Assembly (NCBI GenBank): GCA_029261435.1
Contig: JAJDBI010000323.1
Span: 1-7,299, forward strand
Direction of reading: 5' to 3'
Source of the DNA: Nitrospinaceae bacterium
GTDB lineage: Bacteria > Nitrospinota > Nitrospinia > Nitrospinales > VA-1
Length of the DNA: 7,299 bases
Part shown: positions 1-6,134 of the stretch, piece by piece
Layout of the letters: the number at the start of each line of letters is the position of its first letter
Numbering within the stretch: the stretch's first letter is position 1
Made by a program: the position numbers and the translations under genes
Notes under the pieces: generated by a model
Told to the model about the DNA's origin: nothing
The model's database searches: none
What the model saw: only the letters and a program-made list of their open reading frames with translations

Positions 1-2
1 TA

Positions 3-68
3 GCCGCCATTGCACAAAAGGACGGGTTGGAGGATTTTGCCCTCGCTCTTCGTTTTGCTAATGATTAA
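3..68 (+). CDS. 3' end of an unidentified upstream gene (partial)
   Basis: Frame 3 is open from the window edge to a TAA at 66-68 and encodes a 21-residue tail ending in LALRFAND. The composition (Ala, Leu, Asp, Glu, one Lys) is that of a normal soluble protein C-terminus. The two other plus-strand frames are less protein-like: frame 1 begins with a stop, and frame 2 is rich in Cys, Arg and Ser. The hairpin terminator about 70 bp downstream supports a plus-strand gene ending here. The fragment is too short to assign a family. Confidence 0.55.
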   Translation, partial: AAIAQKDGLEDFALALRFAND

Positions 69-137
69 GAATTAAATTCTCAGGCATCTTTTCGGGAGAT
101 CGTCCAGAATCCCGTTTGTTTGACCTCTGTATCATTT

Positions 138-180
138 GAAAGCCCCTGTTCCTGTCAGGAGGAATGGGGGCTTTCTATTT
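138..180 (+). terminator. Rho-independent terminator of the upstream gene
   Basis: GAAAGCCCC (138-146) pairs perfectly with GGGGCTTTC (167-175) to give a 9-bp stem. A small inner hairpin (TCCT-GTC-AGGA) can form in the loop. The stem is followed by TATTT and a pyrimidine-rich stretch. The U-tract is short, so termination may be only moderately efficient. Confidence 0.7.
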
Positions 181-215
181 CTTGATAACACTCCTTCCCT
201 TATCAGAATCATCGG

Positions 216-221
216 TATAAT
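216..221 (+). promoter_or_regulatory. Candidate -10 box for the antiporter operon
   Basis: TATAAT at 216-221 is a perfect -10 hexamer in the AT-rich gap between the upstream terminator and the antiporter gene. No good -35 hexamer sits 16-18 bp upstream: that stretch is CCTTCC-like, and the TTGATA at 182-187 is too far away at 28 bp. If used, the transcript would have a leader of roughly 125 nt carrying the hairpin at 273-288. Confidence 0.3.
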
Positions 222-260
222 ATTGTAGTGAGATTTATTTCTTTCTAAAACATTTAAGCC

Positions 261-300
261 AAATCCTCCCAGCCCTCTTCACAGAGGGGGTAGGTTTAAA
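261..300. repeat. Imperfect palindrome in the antiporter leader
   Basis: CCCTCT (273-278) and AGAGGG (283-288) form a perfect 6-bp stem with a TCAC loop. The flanks AAATCCTCCC (261-270) and GGTAGGTTT (289-297) can extend it as an interrupted stem. There is no T-run on either strand, so it is not a standard terminator. It could be a small dispersed palindrome or a leader structure. The left arm AAATCCTCCC recurs at 3074-3083. Confidence 0.4.
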
Positions 301-355
301 ACCCCACATGCAGTATGCTGGCTAGAACTCATATTTTTAATCTTCAGGCGAATAC

Positions 356-2353
356 ATGGTCCATTTAATTGAAGATTTAGCTGTCCTCCTGCTGGTTTCT
401 CTTCCGATCAACCTGTTTTTCCACAAAATTAAACTGCCTTCGGTCATGGGTTACCTCATTGCTGGAGTTTTGATCGGTCCATATGGATTGAAACTGATCT
501 CTGATGTGGCTTCGGTAAAAGAGCTGGCCGAGTTAGGAGTGATCCTGCTTTTATTTGTTATTGGGCTGGAGTTTTCTCTAGGACGTTTGCTCAAAAACCT
601 GGCTTCGGTTCTGGGGGTTGGTGGTCTGCAATTGGGACTGACAACGGCTTTTGTCTGGTTCATTTTCATAGAGATGGGGTTTCAGCAAAACCAGAGTATT
701 GCTTTAGGCCTGATTGTCGCTTTGAGCAGTACGGCAATTGTTCTAAAAATGATCACCGACCGGGCCGAGATAGATACCTTGCACGGAAAGCTTTGTATCG
801 GCACCCTCCTGTTTCAGGATTTATGCGTGGTTCCCATCATGCTTCTTTTGCCTCTTCTTGCCCAGTCGGGAGTAAATTCCGGTGCAGACTTTGCGTTCGC
901 CATGGTCAAGTCATTGACAGCGGTGGTGGCAATTTTCTTTCTATCCAAGTTGATTGTTCCTAAAACGCTGGCTTGGATTGCGCGGGTAGGTAATAAAGAA
1001 CATCTCACGCTATCGGTAATATTTATTATTCTTGCCACGGGTTGGGTGTCGCAGAAAATGGGTTTGACACTGGCGATGGGTGCTTTGATTGCGGGGATGA
1101 TTATTTCGGAGTCTGAGTATAATCATCAGATCATTCTCGATATTCTTCCATTACGGGATTACTTCAGCAGTATTTTCTTCATTTCGGTAGGGATGCTCTT
1201 GCAGACGCAGGTGTTGATGGACTCTATCTGGGTTTGTCTGGGACTTTTTGTTCTTGTGGTCCTGGTTAAAGGAGGGCTGGCCGGTCTGGCTTGCTTGCTG
1301 GTAAGGGTCCCTATGCGGATTTCATTTGTGGTGGGCATGCGGTTGGCGCAAGTGGGGGAATTCTCTCTTATCCTCTCTGCGATGGCAATGGATCAGGGTT
1401 TGTTCGGTTCCCATCAATACCAGTTGTTGCTCATTGTTTCGATTCTTTCCATGCTTTTCGCGCCTTTGTTGATTCAGGCTTCTTCACAGCTTTCCATGAG
1501 AATATTTTCCAAGTGGAAGTCTGCAGAAACTGATTCGAATCAGAAACAGGATTCAGAGCTTAAAGGCCATGTTATCATCGTGGGATATAGCCTTGGAGGG
1601 CGAACCCTTGCACAGGTGCTTCTTGAAACGCAGATTCCTTTTATGGTTCTTGACCTGAATGGCGAACAGGTGAAGCGGGCTTTGACGGAAGGGATCACCA
1701 CTCATTATGGTGATTGCACTCAGGAAGAAACTCTGGGTCGGGCCGGATTGAAACAGGCACGTATGATTGTATTTTCGACTCCGGATTACACCGTGACGGA
1801 AAAAGCCGTGCGTCTTGCCAGAAAGATCAACCCTGAAATCAAGATCATGGTCCGAACCCGGTTGACGGCTCAGGTTGAGGAACTTAAATCTGCCGGGGCT
1901 GATGAGGTGATCCCGGAAGAGTTTGAAACGTCCATTGAAATTTTTTCGCGGGTTTTGCGTGACTATCGTATTCCTAACAATATTATTGAACAGCAGGTAG
2001 AATTGATCCGACTGGAAGGTTATAGCATGTTCCGAGGGCTGTCTTTAAATACAGAGAGCCTGAAAAAATTTTCCACCTACCTCACAGCCACTCTCACCGA
2101 GTCCTATCAGGTTATTCAGGAAAGTTGGGCCCGTGAGAAAATGCTGGGGGATATGAAGGTTACTGAACGAACGGGGGCGGTGGTCATTGCGGTAGTGCGA
2201 AAAAACAAACCCTATCCCAATCCGGGTTCTGAATTTGCCGTTCTGTCTGGAGATATTCTTATTCTTTTTGGCAGTCATATGCAACTGGACCGGGCAATCA
2301 CCTATTTAGGTTCTGGCAAGGAACCTAATCAATCTATAGAAATTATTGAATGA
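356..2353 (+). CDS. CPA2 (Kef-type) monovalent cation:proton antiporter with RCK domain
   Basis: This 665-residue inner-membrane protein most likely exchanges K+ or Na+ for protons in K+ efflux or pH homeostasis. Residues 1 to about 380 form the hydrophobic Na+/H+-exchanger domain with about 12 membrane segments. Family landmarks are LLFQDL (151-156, with the ion-binding Asp155), FFISVGM (274-280) and RLAQVGEFSL (329-338). A linker at about 381-403 leads to an RCK/TrkA-N Rossmann domain (404 to about 520) with the nucleotide loop GYSLGG (410-415), an acidic residue ending strand 2 (Asp433) and the conserved YGD (451-453). A TrkA-C-like domain occupies about 550-645. The length and domain order match KefB/KefC/YbaL-type proteins, though the exact subtype is uncertain. 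The middle Gly of the usual GxGxxG is Ser412. The start follows a weak AGG about 7 nt upstream. The stop overlaps the next start as ATGA, indicating translational coupling. The nucleotide or thiol ligand of the RCK domain cannot be told from sequence. Confidence 0.93.
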   Translation: MVHLIEDLAVLLLVSLPINLFFHKIKLPSVMGYLIAGVLIGPYGLKLISDVASVKELAELGVILLLFVIGLEFSLGRLLKNLASVLGVGGLQLGLTTAFVWFIFIEMGFQQNQSIALGLIVALSSTAIVLKMITDRAEIDTLHGKLCIGTLLFQDLCVVPIMLLLPLLAQSGVNSGADFAFAMVKSLTAVVAIFFLSKLIVPKTLAWIARVGNKEHLTLSVIFIILATGWVSQKMGLTLAMGALIAGMIISESEYNHQIILDILPLRDYFSSIFFISVGMLLQTQVLMDSIWVCLGLFVLVVLVKGGLAGLACLLVRVPMRISFVVGMRLAQVGEFSLILSAMAMDQGLFGSHQYQLLLIVSILSMLFAPLLIQASSQLSMRIFSKWKSAETDSNQKQDSELKGHVIIVGYSLGGRTLAQVLLETQIPFMVLDLNGEQVKRALTEGITTHYGDCTQEETLGRAGLKQARMIVFSTPDYTVTEKAVRLARKINPEIKIMVRTRLTAQVEELKSAGADEVIPEEFETSIEIFSRVLRDYRIPNNIIEQQVELIRLEGYSMFRGLSLNTESLKKFSTYLTATLTESYQVIQESWAREKMLGDMKVTERTGAVVIAVVRKNKPYPNPGSEFAVLSGDILILFGSHMQLDRAITYLGSGKEPNQSIEIIE

Positions 2354-3069
2354 GTCAAGTTATCACTAAAGCAGTTATCCTTGCCGCTGGGATGGGATTG
2401 AGAATGAAGGAGATGGGTGAGGATATTCCTAAAGGTTTCATCCGCCTTGGCGAACGCCCGATCATTGAGCATTCCTTAAGAACTTTGATTGCATGTGGGA
2501 TTCGGGAAATCATGATTGTCACGGGTCATAAGGCTGAGTATTATGAGAACCTTAAGGAGACATATCCCGAAATCAGAACCGTTGAAAATATCAAATTCGC
2601 CATGACTGGTACTGTGTGCTCACTTGGCTGTGCCAGGGATTTTGTCGATTCAGACTTTATTCTGCTGGAGTCGGACCTGATATATGATTCGACAGCGATC
2701 ACCGGTATTTTAAATGCGCCTCACGGTGACTGCCTTTTATTATCGGGAACAACAAATGCCGGAGATGAGGTTTACGTAGAGGCGACCGAAAACCGTGTGA
2801 CAGGAATATCAAAGAATCTAGATCTTATCAAAAACTCAGTCGGGGAGTATGTTGGTATCGCTAAAATTTCCAAACAATTGTATGGCAGGTTGATACAATC
2901 TGCGGATTCAGACCCCAAGCTCAGCTACGATATGGACAGCCTGGTTCAAATCACAAGTGAATACCCTGTTTATTTTTTAAGGATGGAGGGTCTGGACTGG
3001 GCCGAAATTGATGATCTCGCGCAACTGTCACGGGCTCAGAAAGTTTGGGAGAGAATAAAAGCCACCTGA
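2350..3069 (+). CDS. LicC/PntC-like nucleotidyltransferase
   Basis: This 239-residue cytosolic protein has a single GT-A-like nucleotidyltransferase fold. The N-terminal signature LAAGMGLRM (11-19) followed by PKGFI (27-31) is the nucleotide-binding loop of sugar-1-phosphate and phosphocholine cytidylyltransferases. RPIIEHSL (36-43) is also typical. TGTVCSL (86-92) occupies the place of the NN-x-x-S-L segment of LicC-like enzymes. Asp109 in LLESD is the likely metal ligand. A second acidic pair is in SYDMD (192-196), and WAEIDD (217-222) is the conserved C-terminal metal-binding motif. Such enzymes transfer a nucleotide (often CMP) to phosphocholine, 2-aminoethylphosphonate or a sugar phosphate; the substrate here is not determinable. 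There are no extra C-terminal domains. The start codon overlaps the antiporter stop (ATGA), so it is co-translated, although no functional link is obvious. A MobA-like or sugar-nucleotide role remains possible. Confidence 0.85.
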   Translation: MSQVITKAVILAAGMGLRMKEMGEDIPKGFIRLGERPIIEHSLRTLIACGIREIMIVTGHKAEYYENLKETYPEIRTVENIKFAMTGTVCSLGCARDFVDSDFILLESDLIYDSTAITGILNAPHGDCLLLSGTTNAGDEVYVEATENRVTGISKNLDLIKNSVGEYVGIAKISKQLYGRLIQSADSDPKLSYDMDSLVQITSEYPVYFLRMEGLDWAEIDDLAQLSRAQKVWERIKAT

Positions 3070-3104
3070 CCATAAATCCTCCCGAACTCCCCTCACCCTG
3101 TTTT

Positions 3105-3506
3105 TTACATATTAGTCATGAACTCCGGTTCAACAAGATTCCTGATGATGTCGCCGCGGGAAACCACTCCAATAAGTTTTCCATCCTTGCAGACTGGCAG
3201 TCGAATGATATGGAAATCCTCCATCATCTTAATCATTTCAGTTATGGGTGTTTCGGGTTTTACCGTTGCGACTTCCGGGGTCATGATGTCACCGGCGGTG
3301 ACGCGTGCCAGTTCATGTCCTCCGTTAACGGCTCGCAAAATATCAAGTTCAGTGACAATTCCTATGACAGTGCCATCGGTTTCGGTCACTGGCATTCCGC
3401 TATACTGCTCGGATATGAATTGAAGAGCGATATCTCTGGCGGAGGCATTTTTTTTGGCTGAGATTGCCGGGCGTGTCATGATTTCAACAGCGGTCTTGTC
3501 TTCCAT
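3105..3506 (-). CDS. Stand-alone two-CBS-domain protein
   Basis: This 133-residue protein consists of a tandem CBS pair (Bateman module) and nothing else. CBS1 spans about 6-60 and CBS2 about 72-126. Each begins with an IMT motif (VEIMTRP at 7-13, GDIMTPE at 72-78) and ends with the CBS signature: GIVTELDIL (49-57) and GVVSRGDII (113-121). Asp55 and Asp119 are in the position that usually holds adenosine-nucleotide ribose. Stand-alone pairs typically sense AMP, ATP or related ligands and regulate a partner protein; the partner is unknown. The ATG has AAAGGA (complement of 3518-3523) upstream with 11-nt spacing. It ends 35 bp from the convergent nucleotidyltransferase stop, with no clear terminator in between. 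Proximity to a cation antiporter is suggestive, but the genes are on opposite strands. Confidence 0.92.
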   Translation of the reverse strand: MEDKTAVEIMTRPAISAKKNASARDIALQFISEQYSGMPVTETDGTVIGIVTELDILRAVNGGHELARVTAGDIMTPEVATVKPETPITEMIKMMEDFHIIRLPVCKDGKLIGVVSRGDIIRNLVEPEFMTNM

Positions 3507-3579
3507 GATTGATCACATCCTTTCTTATTCAGCAGGCAACGGCAAGTGTCGGCACCTGAAATTATTTACCTGTCTATTA

Positions 3580-3585
3580 ATTATA
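3580..3585 (-). promoter_or_regulatory. Candidate -10 box for the CBS-domain gene
   Basis: Read on the minus strand, this is a perfect TATAAT followed by TAATAG. The -35 region about 17 bp upstream is TTAATG/ATTAAT-like and matches the consensus poorly. It sits about 75 bp before the CBS start in the 145-bp gap after the pentapeptide gene, so the CBS gene may be transcribed on its own as well as by read-through. Confidence 0.35.
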
Positions 3586-3651
3586 GATACGCTAAGAAGG
3601 ACATTAATTCCCAAAATCTGCACAGAGATTAAAGAGGAGAGAGTCTAAAAT

Positions 3652-4311
3652 TCAGCAAAACTCGTATTCTGTATCTGAAATCCATTTGATGGGAATAGCA
3701 TCGGGTAAAAGGGTTTTTTTTGTGATAAAGGTGGTTTCTATTTGATCACGAGTGAGGTTTTTTGCTTGCTTGAGATTGGCTCCTGAAATATCGGCGTGAT
3801 TCAAATAAGTATTTTCGAAGTTGGCACCTGTGAGGTCGGAGTTTGTCAGGTCAGCGGCAATGAGATCGGCGTTGGTAAAATCGGCATCGGTAAGATCGGA
3901 GTTGGATAAAAAAACACCTGTCATATTTGTATCGCTGAGATTGGCATTTTTGAAACGGGTGTTTTTCAAATCTGCCCCCTCAATATTTGATTCTCTCATG
4001 TTTGCATGGCTGAAATTGGCGCCAATGAGATTGGCTTCGACCAGGTTAGCCTGGGTCAGGATGCATCCAACGAACCTGGTGTCACGCCCGCGGGACCGAT
4101 ATAGCAGGATTCGATGGAGCCGGGCACCCTCAAAGTTTGCGGAGCTGACATCGGCATCACAGAGATCTGCTTCGCTGAGGTCGGCGTCCTTTAAGCATGC
4201 TTCAATCAGGACTCCGGAACTTAGGTCGGCTTCCTTCAAGTCGGCATTGGTGAAGTCCGCATTATGCAGGTTCTTCTTTGAGTTTTCGGCTTTGAGTTTC
4301 TCTGTGCTCAT
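3652..4311 (-). CDS. Pentapeptide-repeat protein
   Basis: This 219-residue protein is almost entirely pentapeptide repeat. After a 15-residue charged N-terminus, residues 16-180 can be read as 33 uninterrupted in-phase pentapeptides of the A(D/N)LXX class, written here with the central hydrophobic residue last (HNADF, TNADL, KEADL and so on). Repeats 11-14 (about 66-85: HRILL, YRSRG, RDTRF, VGCIL) are degenerate but keep phase. This predicts a right-handed quadrilateral beta-helix of about eight turns. Residues 181-219, including LTRDQIETT and LLPDAIP, resemble the C-terminal cap common in bacterial family members. There is no signal peptide or membrane segment, so it is probably cytosolic. 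Family functions range from gyrase protection to unknown; none can be assigned. No strong Shine-Dalgarno precedes the ATG (AGCCCTGTT), so the start is less certain than the family call. Confidence 0.9.
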   Translation of the reverse strand: MSTEKLKAENSKKNLHNADFTNADLKEADLSSGVLIEACLKDADLSEADLCDADVSSANFEGARLHRILLYRSRGRDTRFVGCILTQANLVEANLIGANFSHANMRESNIEGADLKNTRFKNANLSDTNMTGVFLSNSDLTDADFTNADLIAADLTNSDLTGANFENTYLNHADISGANLKQAKNLTRDQIETTFITKKTLLPDAIPIKWISDTEYEFC

Positions 4312-4505
4312 AACAGGGCTGTGATAAGTTTTTTCAAGTACCCGTAGTGGATATGAAGGTAAATAAAGAAATATTACAAGGGTTTTGATAATTTATAGCG
4401 TAGATTAAGGGCTGATTGCTAATTCGTCAAGACTCGAAAAATTGAGTGCCAGTGTCCCGCGTCCATGTTAATCTGTGGGCCAGATTTGGAACGGGGAGAA
4501 TAACA

Positions 4506-4886
4506 ATGTCTGAAATTGATTTTAGTGAGTTAACTGTGCCAAAAAAGGCAGGCGCGAAGCTGGATGTGTTACTGGCTATGCATATGGGTTGGAAACACTG
4601 GTCGGGGAATGACTTGCCCGTTAAGATGCATCTGGAAGAAATCAGCAACTATCCTGCCGTCAGTATCCCGAAGTTTTCTACCGACCATAACGCTTTTTTC
4701 GAACACGTGGCCTCCTATTTTGTAAACCTGGATATGGGCTTTGAGATTCAATATCTGGTTGAAGACCAAATGTGGCTGGTTGAGATTAAAGTTGGTAGTA
4801 AAAGTTTTATCGGTCAGGAATATGAGTTGCCTCATGCAGGTTCGCTTGCGGCAATTTCAGCACTACAGGAAATTAAAAAAGGTTGA
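4506..4886 (+). CDS. Small protein resembling the phage ABA-sandwich domain
   Basis: This 126-residue protein has no signal peptide. The ATG at 4506 is preceded by GGGGAG (4493-4498) with 7-nt spacing. That makes it a better start than the in-frame GTG at 4446, which would add 20 unconvincing residues. LLAMHMGWKHW (22-32), IPKFSTDHNAFFEHV (54-68), a WLVEI strand (90-94) and a C-terminal Ala-rich helix (LAAISALQEI) follow the order seen in the phage ABA-sandwich family, which has MGW, then P-x-(Y/F)-STD-x-x-A, then a strand, then an A-x-x-x-A-L helix. The call is from remembered family pattern, not a search. The molecular function of that family is unknown. It lies 16 bp upstream of the DUF2059-like gene and is probably co-transcribed with it. 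No phage structural gene is nearby. Confidence 0.8.
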   Translation: MSEIDFSELTVPKKAGAKLDVLLAMHMGWKHWSGNDLPVKMHLEEISNYPAVSIPKFSTDHNAFFEHVASYFVNLDMGFEIQYLVEDQMWLVEIKVGSKSFIGQEYELPHAGSLAAISALQEIKKG

Positions 4887-4902
4887 AGGGTTGGAGATAT
4901 GA

Positions 4903-5427
4903 ATGAGATTTGACTGTAAAAAAATTACAAGAGTGGTATTGCTCATCCTATTATGTGTTACCGTCATCCCGGTTTTTTCTGAAGCGTCTTCGGAAAAAGA
5001 AAAAGATATTAAAAAATTGTTGAAAGTTTCCGGTATTTTGGATCAGTTGAGCTATATGCAGGACACTCTCATGAACTCTGTCTCAATGATGGTGTCGGGC
5101 TCCTTCCCCAGGGTTCCTGATGCGTTCTGGGGGGAGTTCAATAAACTGGTCGGGAAAAAGGAAATGGATGATCTGGTAGAGCGGGTGATTCCGGTTTATG
5201 ACAAGCATATGTCACACGAGACGGTAAAAAAGCTCATCACCATGTTCGAGACACCCTTCTGGAATGACTGGAAAGAAAAGATGCCTCTCATAAGTCGCGA
5301 AGCAGGGGTGATAGGCAGTGAGTGGGGTCGAGAACATACTCAGTCGGCAGCATTTAATATGAGACTGGATGGCCTGATCGAAAAATATGAATTAAAAAAA
5401 TTAAACCCTCCTCCAACAGAAAAATAA
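4903..5427 (+). CDS. Exported DUF2059-like protein
   Basis: This 174-residue protein has an N-terminal signal peptide: Lys6-Lys7 and Arg10, a hydrophobic core at about 11-25, and a probable cleavage after SEA (26-28). It is therefore likely periplasmic or surface-associated. The mature part is helical. Residues 36-60 contain IKKLLKVSGILDQL, the typical N-terminal helix of DUF2059-type proteins. IPVYDKHMSHETVKKL (96-111) and FETPFWNDWKEKMP (115-128) match that family's pattern of PxYxKxxSxE followed by F-x-x-P and K-x-P. Role unknown. The ATG has GGAG (4893-4896) 6 nt upstream. An ATG 4 nt earlier runs straight into a stop, so it is not the start. It is the second gene of a pair with the ABA-sandwich-like protein (16-bp gap). 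Confidence 0.8.
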   Translation: MRFDCKKITRVVLLILLCVTVIPVFSEASSEKEKDIKKLLKVSGILDQLSYMQDTLMNSVSMMVSGSFPRVPDAFWGEFNKLVGKKEMDDLVERVIPVYDKHMSHETVKKLITMFETPFWNDWKEKMPLISREAGVIGSEWGREHTQSAAFNMRLDGLIEKYELKKLNPPPTEK

Positions 5428-5430
5428 GTA

Positions 5431-5462
5431 AAAAGCAAGTGGCTCGTATAACGAGCCACCTG
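5431..5462 (-). terminator. Terminator between convergent genes, mainly for the P460 gene
   Basis: GTGGCTCG (5439-5446) and CGAGCCAC (5452-5459) form a perfect 8-bp stem with a TATAA loop. On the minus strand the hairpin is followed by TTGCTTTTTACTT, a good U-tract for ending P460 transcription. On the plus strand it lies 11 nt after the DUF2059-like stop but lacks a downstream T-run, so it would act more weakly there. Confidence 0.75.
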
Positions 5463-5470
5463 TCGAATAC

Positions 5471-5947
5471 TCACTTCCGCATTTTGGAAAAAACAAAACC
5501 GGACTTTGTCTGTGAGGTGTGGCAGTTATAACAACCCACGCCGCCATCTCTGACCAGGCGTTTGCTTTTACTGTCACCGGCAAAACCTTCAAATCCCCAT
5601 CCACCGGTGGATTTGAATTGGTTTTTATTCTTCACCATAACTCCAACGAGTTTTCGAGCTTCTTCCTGAATGGCCTTTCCTCCCTGCTTGTAACTCAGCA
5701 AATCGAAAACCAGAACCGAACCATCGGGATAGGCTCCAGAGTTGAGTCCTTGTAGCGCCTTGTCGTTTCCATAAACGTGGTGCAAGCCCTGGAACGGGTT
5801 TTCCAGAGGATGCCCCGGCTCAATGAGCATGGATTTGATATGCGTCCATTGACGATACCCTTCAGGATAATCAACTTTTGGGGTTTCTGCAAAGGCCATA
5901 GAGCTCAGAGAGATTAGGATGGCAAACGTTAGAATCGCTTGTTTCAT
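5471..5947 (-). CDS. Cytochrome P460-family periplasmic haem protein
   Basis: This 158-residue precursor has a Sec signal peptide (1-20, cleavage after AFA). The mature part carries the P460-family pattern: YPEGYRQWTHIKS (27-39), HHVYGN (56-61), GAYPDGSVLVFDL (71-83), VMVKN (103-107), TGGWGFEGF (114-122) and a single C-terminal haem-c site CYNCH (139-143), followed by FVFS (151-154). Characterised members oxidise hydroxylamine or bind NO, using a haem with a Lys cross-link; relatives without the cross-link (cytochrome c'-beta) bind NO or CO. By remembered alignment to the Nitrosomonas europaea protein, the residues just before GAYPDG are Leu-Asn-Ser, with no Lys at the cross-link position, so the activity is uncertain. 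The start has AAGGAAG (complement of 5956-5962) at 8-nt spacing. Transcription is from the sigma70-like promoter at 6002-6030, with a terminator at the 3' end. Confidence 0.9.
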   Translation of the reverse strand: MKQAILTFAILISLSSMAFAETPKVDYPEGYRQWTHIKSMLIEPGHPLENPFQGLHHVYGNDKALQGLNSGAYPDGSVLVFDLLSYKQGGKAIQEEARKLVGVMVKNKNQFKSTGGWGFEGFAGDSKSKRLVRDGGVGCYNCHTSQTKSGFVFSKMRK

Positions 5948-5976
5948 GATTTCAGCTTCCTTTCATCAGACGGATA

Positions 5977-6000
5977 TTAGTATCGAGTCAAAACTATATT
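5977..6000. promoter_or_regulatory. Putative operator copy 1 (over the P460 transcription start)
   Basis: This 24-bp element contains TTAGTATCGAGTCAAAAC. It matches the element at 6032-6055 at 19 of 24 positions with no gaps. It lies just downstream of the -10 box and covers the expected +1 of the P460 promoter, where a bound repressor would block initiation. Its dyad form TATCGA-G-TCAAAA is weaker than in copy 2. Confidence 0.45.
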
Positions 6001-6001
6001 G

Positions 6002-6030
6002 ATGATAGACGCGAGAATAGCATTTGTCAA
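6002..6030 (-). promoter_or_regulatory. Sigma70-type promoter of the P460 gene
   Basis: On the minus strand, TTGACA (complement of 6025-6030) is a perfect -35 box. After exactly 17 bp comes TATCAT (complement of 6002-6007), a 5/6 match to the -10 consensus. The expected start is near 5994, giving a leader of about 47 nt to the ATG at 5947. The -35 box lies inside an 11-bp palindrome ATTTG-T-CAAAT (6022-6032). Confidence 0.75.
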
Positions 6031-6031
6031 A

Positions 6032-6055
6032 TTAATATCGACTCAATACAATAAT
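6032..6055. promoter_or_regulatory. Putative operator copy 2 (upstream of the P460 -35 box)
   Basis: This 24-bp element contains TTAATATCGACTCAATAC. Its core TATCGA-C-TCAATA (6036-6048) is a near-perfect dyad, with five of six half-site pairs complementary. It is 55 bp from copy 1, start to start, and ends next to the -35 box at 6030, a suitable position for an activator or for the second site of a repressor pair. Confidence 0.45.
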
Positions 6056-6087
6056 TTTTCCTGGAAAAAGGAAGAGAATAAGAAAAC

Positions 6088-6120
6088 AGGGGACAGGCCT
6101 CAGCCTGCCCCCCGTCCCCT
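6088..6120 (-). terminator. Hairpin downstream of the cytochrome c gene; terminator or REP-like
   Basis: CAGGC (6094-6098) pairs with GCCTG (6103-6107) around a CTCA loop. GGGG (6089-6092) continues the stem with CCCC (6109-6112) across one A/C mismatch. An alternative outer pairing is AGGGGAC (6088-6094) with GTCCCCT (6114-6120). On the minus strand it is followed by GTTTTCTTATTCTCTTCC, a T-rich tail, so it may end the cytochrome c transcript, although it lies about 145 bp past that stop. The GGGGACAGGC word suggests a dispersed palindrome. Confidence 0.45.
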
Positions 6121-6134
6121 AATTAAACTTTTTT

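Noticed and set aside
3045..3461. Plus-strand ORFs over the CBS gene
   Set aside because: The products have no family-like features, while the minus strand encodes two complete CBS domains with signature motifs.
3615..3630. AATCT/AGATT hairpin after the pentapeptide gene as a terminator
   Set aside because: The stem is only 5 AT-rich base pairs and is followed by TTGGG on the minus strand, too weak to call.
3821..4324. Long plus-strand ORF (167 codons) opposite the pentapeptide gene
   Set aside because: It mirrors the five-codon periodicity of the real gene, its product is a biased Ser/Arg/Ala-rich repeat, and the minus-strand reading is a textbook pentapeptide family member.
4446..4505. 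GTG start extending the ABA-sandwich-like protein by 20 residues
   Set aside because: A strong GGGGAG lies 7 nt before the ATG at 4506, and the extension has no family resemblance.
4312..4505. Promoters in the divergent gap between the pentapeptide gene and the ABA-sandwich-like gene
   Set aside because: The gap is AT-rich with hexamer-like words such as TTGATA at 4385-4390, but no pair has correct spacing and good -35 and -10 matches on either strand.
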